Origin: Anolis sagrei
Lineage: Eukaryota > Chordata > Lepidosauria > Squamata > Anolidae
Reading direction: 5' to 3'
DNA length: 64,000 nt
Assembly: GCF_037176765.1 (NCBI RefSeq)
Contig: NC_090034.1
Coordinates: forward strand, 96,634,500-96,698,499
Positions 20,743 through 33,800 of the stretch are shown here, in pieces. The position numbers were made by a program, and so were the translations under genes. Numbering within the stretch: the first letter of the stretch is position 1; the number at the start of each line of letters is the position of its first letter. The notes under the pieces are model-generated. The model saw nothing but the letters and a program-made list of their open reading frames with translations. It searched no databases and had not been told where the DNA came from.

Positions 20743-21227
20743 GCAGGCCTGCCCAGTTAGTTTTAATCATGAATTTTAAGCTTGCATTTTATGTTCACTG
20801 TATTTTCATCTTCTGTGTATTTTAATATATGTGTTTTATATAATGTTTATGATCATTATGTGTTTTAGCTATGTTGTAACCCATCTTGAGCCATGAGGAA
20901 AGGTGGGTAAACATAATAATAATAGAAAATATCATCATCATCATGAAGATGTGGCACTCAGCAGCTTTGGCCATTACAGTGAGTGATGAGGATTGCTAGA
21001 AGTTGCAGTTGAACACCATTTGTAGAGCCACATTGATTCCTGCTGTAGATGTTCTTGGAGTTCAGATATGTTATTCCTGATCTTTTGCTATGCTGGCTGG
21101 GGTATCTGGGGGTTGTTGGCTATTCTGATAACAGGATTCCCAGCCCTGTTCTAAGATATAAATTGCACAATCGACATGGCTAGGAAAGCCAAGCCCCTGT
21201 TGCTTCTACCTCCCATTGGGTAACTAT

Positions 21228-21715
21228 TCAATAATAATAATAATAATAAATTATTTATTACCCCACTCTCCTGATGGTTCAGGGCGGGTACAACAAAGTA
21301 AAAAACATGGAGATAAAATGTATACAGTAACTTACATAGCTAAAATACAAATATATTAAAACTTGCACCAAACACAAATACAGAATTGACATATAGTAGC
21401 AATAGAACATAAATCAAACTCATGATTGAAAGTTGACTGGGCAGGCATGTTTGAAGAGATGGGTCTTCAATTGCATTTTAAATACTGGCAGCTTGTTTAG
21501 CTGTTGGAGCTCTTCTGGCAGGTCATTCTGCAGTTGTGGGGCGGCCCATGAAAAAGTCCTCTGGGTGACAATCGCGAGTCGAGTTCTGGCTGGTTGGAAG
21601 TAAGCATCTATTCTGGCTGTGTGAGTCCTCTGGTTGGCATGCCAGTCCCGCTGTAGAAGCTCAGCTGTTTCATTGGGTATTATTACCTCACTGCAGGCGT
21701 TCTGGTGATCCGACA
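21228..21715 (-). repeat. L2-type LINE fragment abutting a C19orf47 splice acceptor
   Basis: Starts with an (ATA)n tail and CCCCACTCTCCTGATGG-type 3' end. The minus strand encodes RDWHANQRTHTARIDAYFQP and QRTFSWAAPQLQNDLP. It stops within about 25 bp of the acceptor at 21737. Confidence 0.7.
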
Positions 21716-21737
21716 GAATCAACTCTTCTCTCCCTAG

Positions 21738-21781
21738 CCTGCGTCTTCCTGGGTTTGCAACAATGGTGTCTGTGACAATGG
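21738..21781 (+). CDS. C19orf47: C19orf47 first coding exon (44 bp, start codon at 21763)
   Basis: Acceptor TTCTCTCCCTAG ends at 21737 and donor GTAAGA begins at 21782. After 25 nt of 5' UTR it encodes MVSVTM plus the first base of Ala, exactly the human N-terminus. The context AACAATGG is a good start. This very small exon is hemmed in by an L2 fragment on the left and a CT/GT microsatellite about 10 bp after the donor. The coding part is 21763-21781. Confidence 0.88.
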
Positions 21782-21789
21782 GTAAGACT

Positions 21790-21842
<53 letters not shown>

Positions 21843-24800
21843 TTGAAATGGAATTCAGACAAGCTAAAATACAACAGAGATCCCAAAGAGTAGGAAAATA
21901 TGGCATTGGGGTTGCTGCAAAGTATAGGGCCTGCTTTCTTTGTTTATGAGTTTGTTGGCTATTGAGCTGAGTTTAGACATCTAGCAACAGCTGCATATTT
22001 GAAGAATTCAAGTCAGGAAGCTCATGGAGGACTTGCCTAAAAAAGATACCGGAGCAGTAGTTAGAGTAAGACCAAGAAGTAGGGAAAGGGAGAAATAATA
22101 ATTACCCAACATTCATTCTCCCTTTCCCTGAAAAGTAGCCCTGTTCCTCTATATTAACCAAAATTCTTATTTTTCTGCCTTAAACCTGGTAATTGCCGTC
22201 AGATGTCATGGAAATAAAAAATGAGGGACTGAATCCTGAGGCATATCCAGCCTTCTGGGCTTTCTTACATGGCCTTTTTTCTATGGCTCATTTTAAATTA
22301 AAAATAATAAAACAGATAGCTACTAAAAAAAGTGACCTTTAGATCACATGAGTCTCAATAACTTTTTTGTTGATATTGCTGATAACTTTTAAGTGACTGA
22401 TACCTAAAGTATATGGCTTTGCAATGAGATGACAATAAATACAAATGGACCCCAAAATTATCTGAAAGTCAGCCTTAATCTGTGTCGGATAATCGCTGGA
22501 CCAATCTCCTCCCCCCACAAAAAACTTTTTTAAAAATCTGAAATCATATTTGAGAAAAATATTAGAATACATATTTCAAATTTATAGAATCTGTTGCATC
22601 AAGACTTTGTGATGTTCTGTATTGTAATCGTAGTAGCCAAATAGTGCGACAATAGTTAAGATTATTTTCTGTTTAAATGGTGGGCAAAAGATCTGATATC
22701 TAGCCATTATGGAAAACTGTTTTACTGACATTTAAATGTATAATGAATCCAGCTGTGACTTTTATCTCAGCCACATTGTTTTATGATGTTGTTTATTATT
22801 GTGTTATGTTTTTATTATTTTTATTTGATTGATTTTAATGTGTTTTATTTTTATCTGTAACTTTTGGGCTTGTTTCCTTTGTAAGCTGCCCCGAATCCCC
22901 TTGGGGAGATGGCGGCGGGGTATAAAAATAAAATTGTTGTTTTAGGTTCTTGTGGGTTTTTTCAGGCTATAGAGCCATGTTCTAGAGGCATTTCTTCTGA
23001 CGTTTCGCCTGCATCTATGGCAAGCATCCTCAGAGGTTGTGAGGTTGTTTTGTTGTTATAAGTAAACTGATTGATTTTTAACCCACCTGGTGCCCATTAA
23101 TTCCATATGCTAATTATAAAAATATAAATATTATTTGTCTAGAAAATGACAGAACAGAATGCTAATGATAATTGCAACAGGAAAAAGAATGACTAACTAG
23201 GAAGGAAGAATGGAATTATATATGGATGTCTCCAACCCAAGGGACGGGAAGTCACTAAATTGGGAGGGATAGGAGGAGGGCAGAGCATAGCCAAACTTGA
23301 ATGTTGTATAGACGTTAGGAAGTATTGTATTGGTTAGGTTCTTGTGGGTTTTTTCGGGCTATAGAGCCATGTTCTAGAGGCATTTCTCCTGACGTTTCGC
23401 CTGCATCTATGGCAAGCATCCTCAGAGGATGTCAGGAGAAACGTCAGGAGAAATGCCTCTAGAACATGGCTCTATAGCCCGAAAAAACCCACAAGAACCT
23501 AGTGATTCCAGCCATGAAAGCCTTCGACAATACATTGTATTGGTTCATGTATATATACATGTGTATAGATTTGTTTCACTGTTTTTTATAAATATATAAA
23601 TTGAAAATAAAAAACATATTAATTGAAAAAGAATGATTAATTTGTAGAGTGGAAAGGGATAATTTTATTAAACTGCAATAACCTTGTTTTTGTGGGAGAT
23701 CCTGCAGCACATTTTGTTATAGTTTTTCAATGAATATCTCCTTGAGTCCCACCTTATTCAACATAGTTTGTGGCAGCCACAAAAATGAAAATTTCTGGAG
23801 TATAATGACTGCTTTCAAAGTAAGTCATAAACTATCAGTTTCATCATAGGAGGTTTGAGTAAGAATTAATTCCTTACTATTATGATCTCCTGTCTTTTTA
23901 AAATACTGTGCTGTGTGGAGGTAAGGGAAGGGTTCATTCTCATTTGATATGTTCTAGAATTCAAGCAAAAATATTTTGGAGAAAGGTGGCTGATTGTGAG
24001 TAAAATTCCATTATTATTGGTAGTAGTAGCTTATCAGTAACATGTTATTCTGATTGTCGCTCAAAGATGCTTCTTATTTGCACATTTTGGGTGTCTGTCT
24101 ACTTTTTTTTTTTGAGTCTCCAACAAAAAAGATGAGATTAATAGTTTAAGAGAATTTTCAATTTTTTTCCAGCTACATCAGAGTGGATCCAGTTCTTCAA
24201 AGAAGCTGGTATCCCCCCAGGGCCTGCTGTCAACTATGCTGTCATGTTTGTGGATAACAGGTGGGGCTGTTGAGAGGTGAAATCACACTGGAACAATTGA
24301 CTGATATGCTTTCTGTGCTTGTACTGCAATCTGGGAGACAGCCCTCAGATCCTCGTAAACAAATCTGAGTGATCTCAGATAGCAAAATTACTCAGGCCCC
24401 ATTTAAAATTGCTTGAAAACCTAGAATGTTTTTTTTCTTTTCTCCCCCTGCAAACTTCTCAAGTAGCTCAAAAATGATAGTGGACTTTTAATGTTGAAAT
24501 GTCTTTGGCTCTAAGAACTTTGCAAGACAAGAAAGCCATTGGCTAGATTCCTATAAGGTGGGGAGTTCTAGGGCCCAGAAGCAATTCTTTGCTTGCCTTA
24601 AATTCTCCTTAAGGTTGGCTAGAACAGCCTTCCTTATGCCAACCCATCCTGTTAAGAGTGTTAGTAAATCATATCAGGAAACTGTGAGGTAGGAAGAAGG
24701 AGCAACACTTTATTGTGAGATTCTCCAGCATCACAGCATGTGTGTTTCCTCCAGGATCCAGAAGAACATGCTGATGGACCTCAACAAGGAGATCATGAAC

Positions 24801-27800
24801 GAGCTGGGCATCACCATTGTTGGGGACATAATTGCGATCCTTAAGCATGCCAAAGTGGTATATAGACAGGTAAGTTCCTCTTGGGGCTTCAGCAGTTCTA
24901 GGGAGATGTTGACAAGCTGGATGTGTCCAGAGGAGAGCAACTAAAAGCATCAAGAGTATGGAGAACAAGCCCTATGAGGAGTGGCTTAAAGAGCTGGGCA
25001 TGTTTAGCCTGCAGAACAGAAGGCTGAAAGGAGACACGATGAAGGCCATGTATAAATATGTGAGGGGAAGTCATAAGGAAGAGGAAGTAGGCTTATTTTC
25101 TGCTGCCTTGGAGACTAGGATGGGGAACAATGGCTTCAAACTATAAGAAAGGAGATTCCACCTGAACATAAGAAAGAACTTCCTAACGGTGAGAGCTGTT
25201 CAGCAGTGGAACTCTCTGCTCCGGAATGTGGTGGAGACTCCTTCTTTGGAGGCTTTTAAAACAGAGGCTGAATGGCCATCTGTCGGGGTGCTTTGAATGC
25301 GATTTTCCTGCTTCGTGGCAGAATGGGGTTGGACTGGATGGCGTATGAGGTCTCTGTTGGGCTAATGGGCTTATTACCAAAACACCCTCCTCATAAATGC
25401 ACAGTAGAGTAACTTAGCAGCAACAGCGTGACCCAGCACCAGTAGCCAAAAGTGACAAACAGAACAAAAACACAGATCAATGTTATGTCTTCCATTAGAA
25501 GCTTTTCTTTGTAGTAAAATAATATAGTTGCACTGTTTACAGTAACAAGATTTCCACAACCCAAATAAACAAATACATAGTAGCTTTACACGCAGCAGCC
25601 TTCACACTGAAGCTTTCCCATATGAGGTTTCTCTCACACAGAGGTTACCTCACACTCCCCAGGACTACACTAGCTTTGGCCCACTGACTCTAACAGGCTT
25701 CAGCCTACTCACTCTTTCAGTGCTTGACTCACACTTTTGTAATCAAAAATGCCTAGTTAAGTTTTTAAATATTTCTGACAGTCTCTTCCAACTCTATGAT
25801 TCTATGAATGAGGAGCTACATTCTCCAGGGCTGGATGGTTCTGGCATCCTGAGCCAGTGCCCAGAATTTTGATCCAGCATCATGGGCCCAGTAACTTTCT
25901 CAATTTGCCCCCCTCAGTCCTTTCTTGATTCCTTCTATTGTTGTGTGGGAGATTTTTGCATAGTTATGAGAAGACAAAGAAGAGTTCCGCTTCTCACCAG
26001 TATATTGTGGCATCCTCATGTCCCTAGGAAATGTGCAAGGCTGCAACAGAGTCAGTGACCCCCAATCAAACCACCTTGCAGTCTGAACTACGCAGAAATG
26101 CCAACAGCGGTGAGTATGGGAAACAGAAATGATTGTCAGAGCAGACTGAATTGCACTGATACTTTAATGAGGCTACAATGCTGATATGGTATATATACAA
26201 TCCCACCCCTGTCATCACAGGACCAGTACCCATAGAGTTTACTATTACACTATGTAACACGGTTTTTGTTCCTGGGTTACAAATGCAATTTCCTAATTAG
26301 TTCTATCATAAAAACATGGATAATTTTATTAAACTGCAAAAACCTTGTTTTTGTGGGAGATCCTGCAGCACATTTTGCTATAGAGAGACAGGGCCTTCTC
26401 AGTGGTGGCCCCTCGGCTGTGGAACTCCCTCCCTCCTGACATTTCGTAAAAAAGTCAAAACCTGGCTCTTTTTGCAAATGCAGTGTAATATGTAAATATG
26501 GAACTACGGAATGGCTTAGATGATGGAATTGGAAAATGAGTTTAATAAGAAGATGTTGATGATTATCCTCTAGATAAATCCTTTGGACTCCCGTGCAAAG
26601 TGTATAAGCTGTGATGGTATATGAATTCTAAAAGTTTAATACCCTGCTGATTATATTTGTCATCCATACAAGTATGTGACGTTAGAAAAATATCCGTTGA
26701 TGATTATATGTTTTTGATTATTTTTGTATGTTTTTTATATTATGTGCTAAATGTTTTTAAACTGTATTTTATGTTTGTTGTGGCATTGAATTCTTGCCAA
26801 TTGAGTCGACAGCCACCTTGAGTCGACAGCTGAGAAAGGTGGGATATAAATACAATAAATAAATAAATAGTTTTTCAATGAATACCTCATCAAGTCTCAC
26901 CCAATTCAACATAGTTTGTGGCAGCTACAAAAACAAAATTTACGGAATATAACAACTACTTTCAAAGTAAATACCACAAAATTAAACAGAAAATAACACT
27001 TTCAAACCAGGAACAGAACATTTTTCAAATTTTGTTACATAGTGCTATCCACAGTTTCACTATCTACAAAAGTCCGGGAACCTATCTCCTGCAGATACGG
27101 GGGCTGTGCTATATTCAATTCATCCATCTGTCCAAAACAGTATTTTTAATGTTATGGATAATTTAGTTGCATTTTAACATATTGTTTGTATGTTTTTCAT
27201 ATCTCTGTATGTGCTTTTTTCTGTATTTCTTTTACATTTTGTGAATCACATTCAACCACAGTTTTGGATGAATGAACTATTCCAGTGGTAGTAATAATAT
27301 TTCCAGCAACAACAACACAAGACGAATGTTTCAGAAGCTTTTAAATCACAAATCAGGATGTTGTTTCTTCAAAGCTACCCTAAAGTCACCATTTCTTTTT
27401 CATTTTCTTTATTATTCTATTCTTCTGTTTAACTATAGTTTTTATTGCTGTGTGAGAATACATGATCTGGATGCCTTGAGTATGTAGGATAAAAATATTG
27501 TGAGTAGACAATATCCCAGACCTTGCAGTCCTCAGTACATTTGCTTCATGGCTTATATCTACTGTTTCTGCAGCTGCCACCCGGATGATTGCAAACAGCT
27601 TGAGCCGGGACTCTCCTCCTTCCACTCCTGTTCGGAGACCCGACAGCAATGCCTCTAAAATCTCCGTCACCGTTTCCAACAAAATGGCTACGAAGAATGC
27701 CAAAGCAAGTGAGTAAGAGGAAGGTTGGATGAGAAGTGTGGTGATTGCTAGGTAGTTTTCTGTATGTTAGGTATCAAGGAATAGCTTATGGATTTTGTCT

Positions 27801-30800
27801 CAATGACACAGTGCTACTTGGGATGTGATAAAGTCTTGAGGAGGGTGCATGTTTGTTACCTGCTGTCCTATTAGACATCCAATAATTTTAACTTACTGGA
27901 AGATGGAGTCCAATTTAACATTACCAGGAACTTATTTAAAAGTGGTTCTGCAAAGGGGCCCTTAATGAGATAATGGGATTCCTGGATGTCTTCTAAAAGA
28001 GGCTGGATTGCTACCTGCTAAGGATGCTCTAGCTGGAGTTCCTTCATTGAGTGGGGGTTGGATTAATGTCCAATAAGGGTATTTCTAACTATAATTCCAT
28101 GACCCTATGTCTGTTTCTCAGCCTCATTCTCAAAACTGCAAGCTGAGCAAATAGAATAATTCTGCTACATCTCTCTATACAACTGACACAAAAGTCGTCA
28201 AGGGCTGGCTGTGGTCATCTCCACCAGTTGTATTAGAATGTATCTTTCAGAAAATACTATCCAAGTTGTATAGATGTATAGGAATGTTTACTTACTTACT
28301 TACTTACTAACTGTATTTGTATACCGCCTTTCTCAGCCTGTAGGCAACTCAAGGCAGTTAACAGGGCAAAATTCAATGCTTACAATGTCAAATACAATTA
28401 AAAACATAACATATAATAAAAACTAAACAAATCAATCAAAAATATAAATTCATAGTGTCCCCTTGCTAAAAACGTTGTCCAGACTCATTGTCTAGTCATT
28501 CCATTTTCTTATGTCAGTTACTCTGCATTTGCAAATGCTTGTTCAAAAAGCCACGTCTTGACTTTTTTCTGGAATGTTAAAAAGGAGGCGGCTGAGCTAA
28601 TATCTATAGGGAGGGCGTTCCACAGCCAAGAGGCCACCACCAAAAAGGCCCTGTTTTCACCAAATGTACTTGTGACGAAGGCGGTAATGAGAGCAGCCCT
28701 TCCCCATATGATCTTAAGGTCCTAGATGGTTCATACAGGGAGATGCGTTTGGACATGTAAGCTGGGCCATAACCGTTTAGGTCTTTATAGGCTAAAGCCA
28801 GCACTTTGAATTGTGCCCAGTAGCAAAGTGGCAGCCATTGGAGCTGGCGCCACAGAGGAGTTGTACGCTCCCTGAGCACCGCTCCTGTTAGCAATCTGGC
28901 TGCCATTCGATGGACCATTTGAAGCTTCCGGACATTCTTCAAAGGCAACCCCATGTAGAGTACATTGCAGTAGTCTATACAGGATGTAACCAAAGCATGG
29001 AGTACCATGGCCAAATCAGACTTCCTAAGGTATGGGCACAGCTAGCGCACAAGTTTTAACTGTGCAAATGCTCCCCTGGTCTCCGCTGAAACCTGGGGTT
29101 CCAAGCTCAATGATGAGTCCAGGATCACACCCAAGCTGCGAACCTGCGTCTTCAGGGGGAGTGCAACCCCGTAAGGCTGAACCCCACCCTGTTCAGCCTT
29201 ACGACTAACCAGGAGTACCTCTTTCTTGTCTGGATTCAGTTTCAATTTGTTTGCTCTCATCCAGATTTGTGCTTTTTCAAGCTTGGAAGGAATAGGGGTA
29301 CTGTAATAGTAATGTTGTTATCTGCCATTCTCCTTGGAATTACCTTGATTTACTTAGATTTGTTTTGGCTACTTGCTGAGAGATGGAAAGAGGTGGAAAT
29401 AAGGGGTTTACAATCCAGGAAAATAATTCCTTCGTAAATGTCACAAGACTCAAATTCAGTAAAAGGAGCCCCCACTGGCACAATGGGTTAAACCTTTGTG
29501 CCAGCAGGACTGCTGATTGAAAAGTCAGCGGTTCAAATCTGGGGAGTGTGGTGAGCACCCATCTGTCAGCTCCAGCTTCTCATGCTGGAAGAAGAGAGAA
29601 GCCTCCCACAAGGATGGTAAAACATCCAGGCATCCCCTGGGCAACGTCCTTGCAGACAGCCAATTCTCTCACAACAGAAGTGACTTGCAAGTTCTCAAAT
29701 TGCTCCTAACATGAAAAAAAAAAATCATTAAAGAAAGAAACATCACAATCTTGGGTCGAGAAATTGGCATAGTTGTTTTTCCAGGTTTTCAGTGGCCAAT
29801 ACATATTTTGGTGCTTCAAATGTTAGGCCTGTTTCTGGGTGTATTAGACCTGCTGATTCCAAAAATGGCAAAAATATTCCCCTATCTGCACTAGTTTTTG
29901 AGATATAGAACATATGCCATATACCAGTTGCCGCCTCTTTGCCCATAAAGAATCATGATAACCATATCTAAGGAATTAGAGCTGATGCGGTCTATCTAAT
30001 GCAATTTTTCTGAATCAGTGCCCCAAATAACCCCAAGAACAGGCCTAAAAACCAAGATACCCAGACTTTTTTTTAGTTGGGCTTATCAACTGAAAAGTTC
30101 GTAGGGTCAAGCCATTAGAGGGAATTCAGATCCAATAATGTGAGATTGTAGCTGCCAATTTTTTCCCACTTGGAGCCAAACAAAGAGCAGAAGATGGCAG
30201 TGCTGTCTCTGTAGTGCCCATTTGAACTGAGCAGTTTTATCTTCTGTTGTGGCCACAACGACATCCCAGTGCCTTGGGATTCTTGGCTTTTTGTCATCAT
30301 GGACATGCTTTGGAGCAGTAGAAGCTCCTTTTTGCAGCATTCACCTGGAGCAGGGCTTTGTGATGAAGTGGACCTCCTTATTTCTGTCCTCTTGCAGCTG
30401 CCACTCTCAGCAATCCTGAGGCCGAAAATTCCACGATTCCAGTGAAGCGGCGCCGTGTTACTGCAGAAATGGAAGGGAAGTACATTGTCCACATGCCAAA
30501 AGGAACGACGCCCAGGACCAAGAAGATCCTGGAGCAGCAGGCAGCAAAAGGTATCAAGGTCACTTCCCTGTGAGAATGACAGGGTGGGTGTCTCTTACTA
30601 TATGGCAGAGAAGAGAGCGTAGATGGGTTGTGGTGAGTTTTCCGGGCTGTATGGCCATGTTCCAGAAGCATTCTCTCCTGATGTTTCACCCACATCTCTG
30701 GCAGGCATCCTCAGAGGTTGAGGGGTCTGTTGGAAATTCATCAAGTGGGGTTTATATATCTGTGGAATGTCCAGGGTGGGGGAAGGAACTCTTGTCTGCT

Positions 30801-33800
30801 TGAGGCAGGTGTGAATGTGCAATTTTATTTATCGTGTCACGGGCAGACCAAACAGTTGCATTGCATTTTTTAACAAAACAAACAACCAAACAGAACACAA
30901 AGTTTGCAAGCTTGGTAGTTGATTAAATGTTCTTTGACCAGTATCTGGCCACTTGGAGTGCCTCTGGTGTTGCCGCAAGGAGGTCTTCCATTGTGCATGT
31001 GGCAGGGCTCAGGTGCATTGCAGCAGGTGGTCTGTGGTTTGCTCTTCTCCACACTCGCATGTCGTGGATTCCACTTTGTATCCCCATTTCTGAGGTTGGC
31101 TCTGCATCTGGTGGTGCCAAAGCGCAGTCTGTTCAGCGCCTTCCAAGTCGCCCAGTTTTCTGTGTGCCCAGGGGGGAGCCTCTCATTTGGTATCAGCCAC
31201 TGATTAAGGTTCTAGGTTTGAGCCTACCACTTTTGGACTCTCGCTTGCTGAGGTGTTCCAGCGAGTGTCTCTGTAGATCTTAGAAAACTGTGCAATTGGC
31301 CACCTTGATTTGCATTTAATGGCCTTGCAGCTTCAAAGCCTGGCTGCTTCCTGCCTGGGGGAATCCTTTATTTGGAGGTGTTAGCTGGCCCTGTAGATGT
31401 TTTTTGGCAAGGTCATCATTTTATAATTACAGACTAAGATAACATACTTTGAGCAAAAAATAGGGAACAAAGCATATTTTGCTTCTGATGTTTGGACAAG
31501 AACTTGGAACATGCCGATTCCCTTTTTGGAAATTAGCTTCACTAACTGGGTTCTCAATATAAGTGGGCAAAGTGTGCTCTTAGAAGCACATATTGCAGGC
31601 ACCCTCAAATGAGCAGTGGTGCTTGTGGCTATTTTCCCATTTAGGACTTCCCTGGGCTATTTTAAGCCCCAAAAAGGTGTTTTGTAAAAAGCAGGATGTA
31701 AACAGGAAGTGACTTCCAGACACTTCCTGTTTTCAAAAAAAGGCCTCTCTTGGGACTAGAAGTGACCTAAAACATGATGAAAATGCCAACTCTCCGCACC
31801 CCAAGTGCATAACAAAATATTCTGGGATAAAAAAATATATTTTTGTTAGTGGTTTTGTAATAGGATGCAGCCCCCCTAAGGCTAGAGGCCCTGAAGGTTT
31901 TTTGGTTTTTTTTTTGTAAAACACCTTTCTTCATTTTAACTTTGTTTCTCTTATGCAAATTATGTCTGTTTACCTCCCTCCCTTCGCTTCCCAATCATTG
32001 ATAGGCCTACAGAGAACGTCAGTGTTTGACCGGCTTGGTGCAGAGACCAATGCAGACACAACTACAGGAAGTAAAGTAAGAGCACATCAGGGATGCTTCT
32101 TTTCCTTTTGGGGTTCTCCTTTGAGTTTGCACCTGCATTTGGATCCCTCCAAAGGAGTGCAGTTAAAAAAAGCTATAGGTGGGTTGGCTTTTTGGTTTGT
32201 GATGTATCTCTCTTAGCCGAAAAGGGAAATTACTTTCAAATTGGTAGGGATAACTCTACTATGGTTGCCATACTCTTAGAACTCTCTGGCAGAGTCTAGC
32301 TGCAGATGGTTTCTCTTGAAGGGGCTCTTGACTGGCAAATTACGTATTTATGTATTCTGCTCACGGCAGCATCTCCCATAGTTGCACACTTCCAATTGAC
32401 ATAAGTTATGTAGTGTTGCTTTTCAGCCTGGGCATTATATGGTGCTAGCATAGTATGTGAATATTTACACCAATCTCAGTGGATATTGGATTTATTTATT
32501 TTACTATTTATTTACTTAGAACTTTTATATCCCATTCTTCTCTACCTCCATGGAGGGACTCAGAATAACTAACAACAGCAAAAATTCAATGCTACACAAA
32601 AAATAACATTTTAAAAAACAACATACGTAATATATGCATTATAAATACATATAAAAGACAGTTCATCGAGTTAAAAACAACATCCAACTCAATCCAAACA
32701 TTGTGGTCCAATATTGTTGAAAACAACATCCAACTCAATCCAAACATTGTGGTCCAGGATTGTGGCCTGAGAGTGTGACTGTACCCACACACACACTTAC
32801 TTGACCACTTTTCACCAAAGAGAGAAGGGATATGTGTATTTTAATATACATTTTATTTACATACATTAACGGCTTACAGTGTAAACATAAACACAAAACA
32901 ATGAACATTTTACAAACACAGAACCCCACCACCAAGGCCTGAATAAGTATCATTTCCTCTGCCATAAATTTATGAATCAACCAACAAATTAAAGTCATAT
33001 CAAAATTTTCTGATCAACAAGGTTGTATTGTTTTCCCTTTTCAGTCTCTACAATATATTTAATAAAAACTGACCAATATGAATCAAAATCTGATCTATTA
33101 GTTTCCTCCTGAACACCCTCATTTCCATTGATAGTTTATCATTTAAGGCTACGTTCCATACCTCCCCATACCATGATTTCAGCGTGAGATTAATTACGAT
33201 CTTCCAGTTCCTTGCAATTATAAGTCTCACTACTGTGAGTAAAATAATCACCAATCCTTTCTTTTCCATTTCTAAATTCAACTTTGTGACATCCATTAGT
33301 AATGCCAATCTATATATTATTTATTTATGTATGACATTTTTACCCTGCTTTTCTCACCCTGGAGGGGACTCAAAGCATATAGTTACATATAGGTAACAAT
33401 TTGATGCCTAAAAAAGTGTGTACTTAAATAAATATTAAAATAGGATTAAAAAGTACATTAAAAACAAAACATTTACAACCAGTACCTTCAGAGTTAAACA
33501 CATAATCCATGAGCGTAATCCGGGCTGTTCCAATGGTCATTGCATTGTTCCAAGTCTATCTATTGCTCAAATTCTCCAAAGGCTTGGTCACAAAGACACG
33601 TTTTCACTCTCTTGCGGTAGGTCAGGAGGGAGGGGATTGATCTAATATCCCTGGGGAGGGAGTTCCACAGCCAAGGGGCCATCACTGAGAAGGCCCTGTC
33701 TCTTGTCTCTGCCAATCGTGCCAGCGAGGGAGGCGTAACCATGAGCAGGGCCTCCCTAGATGTTCTTAAACTCCACAGTGGTTCATAGAGGGAGATACGT

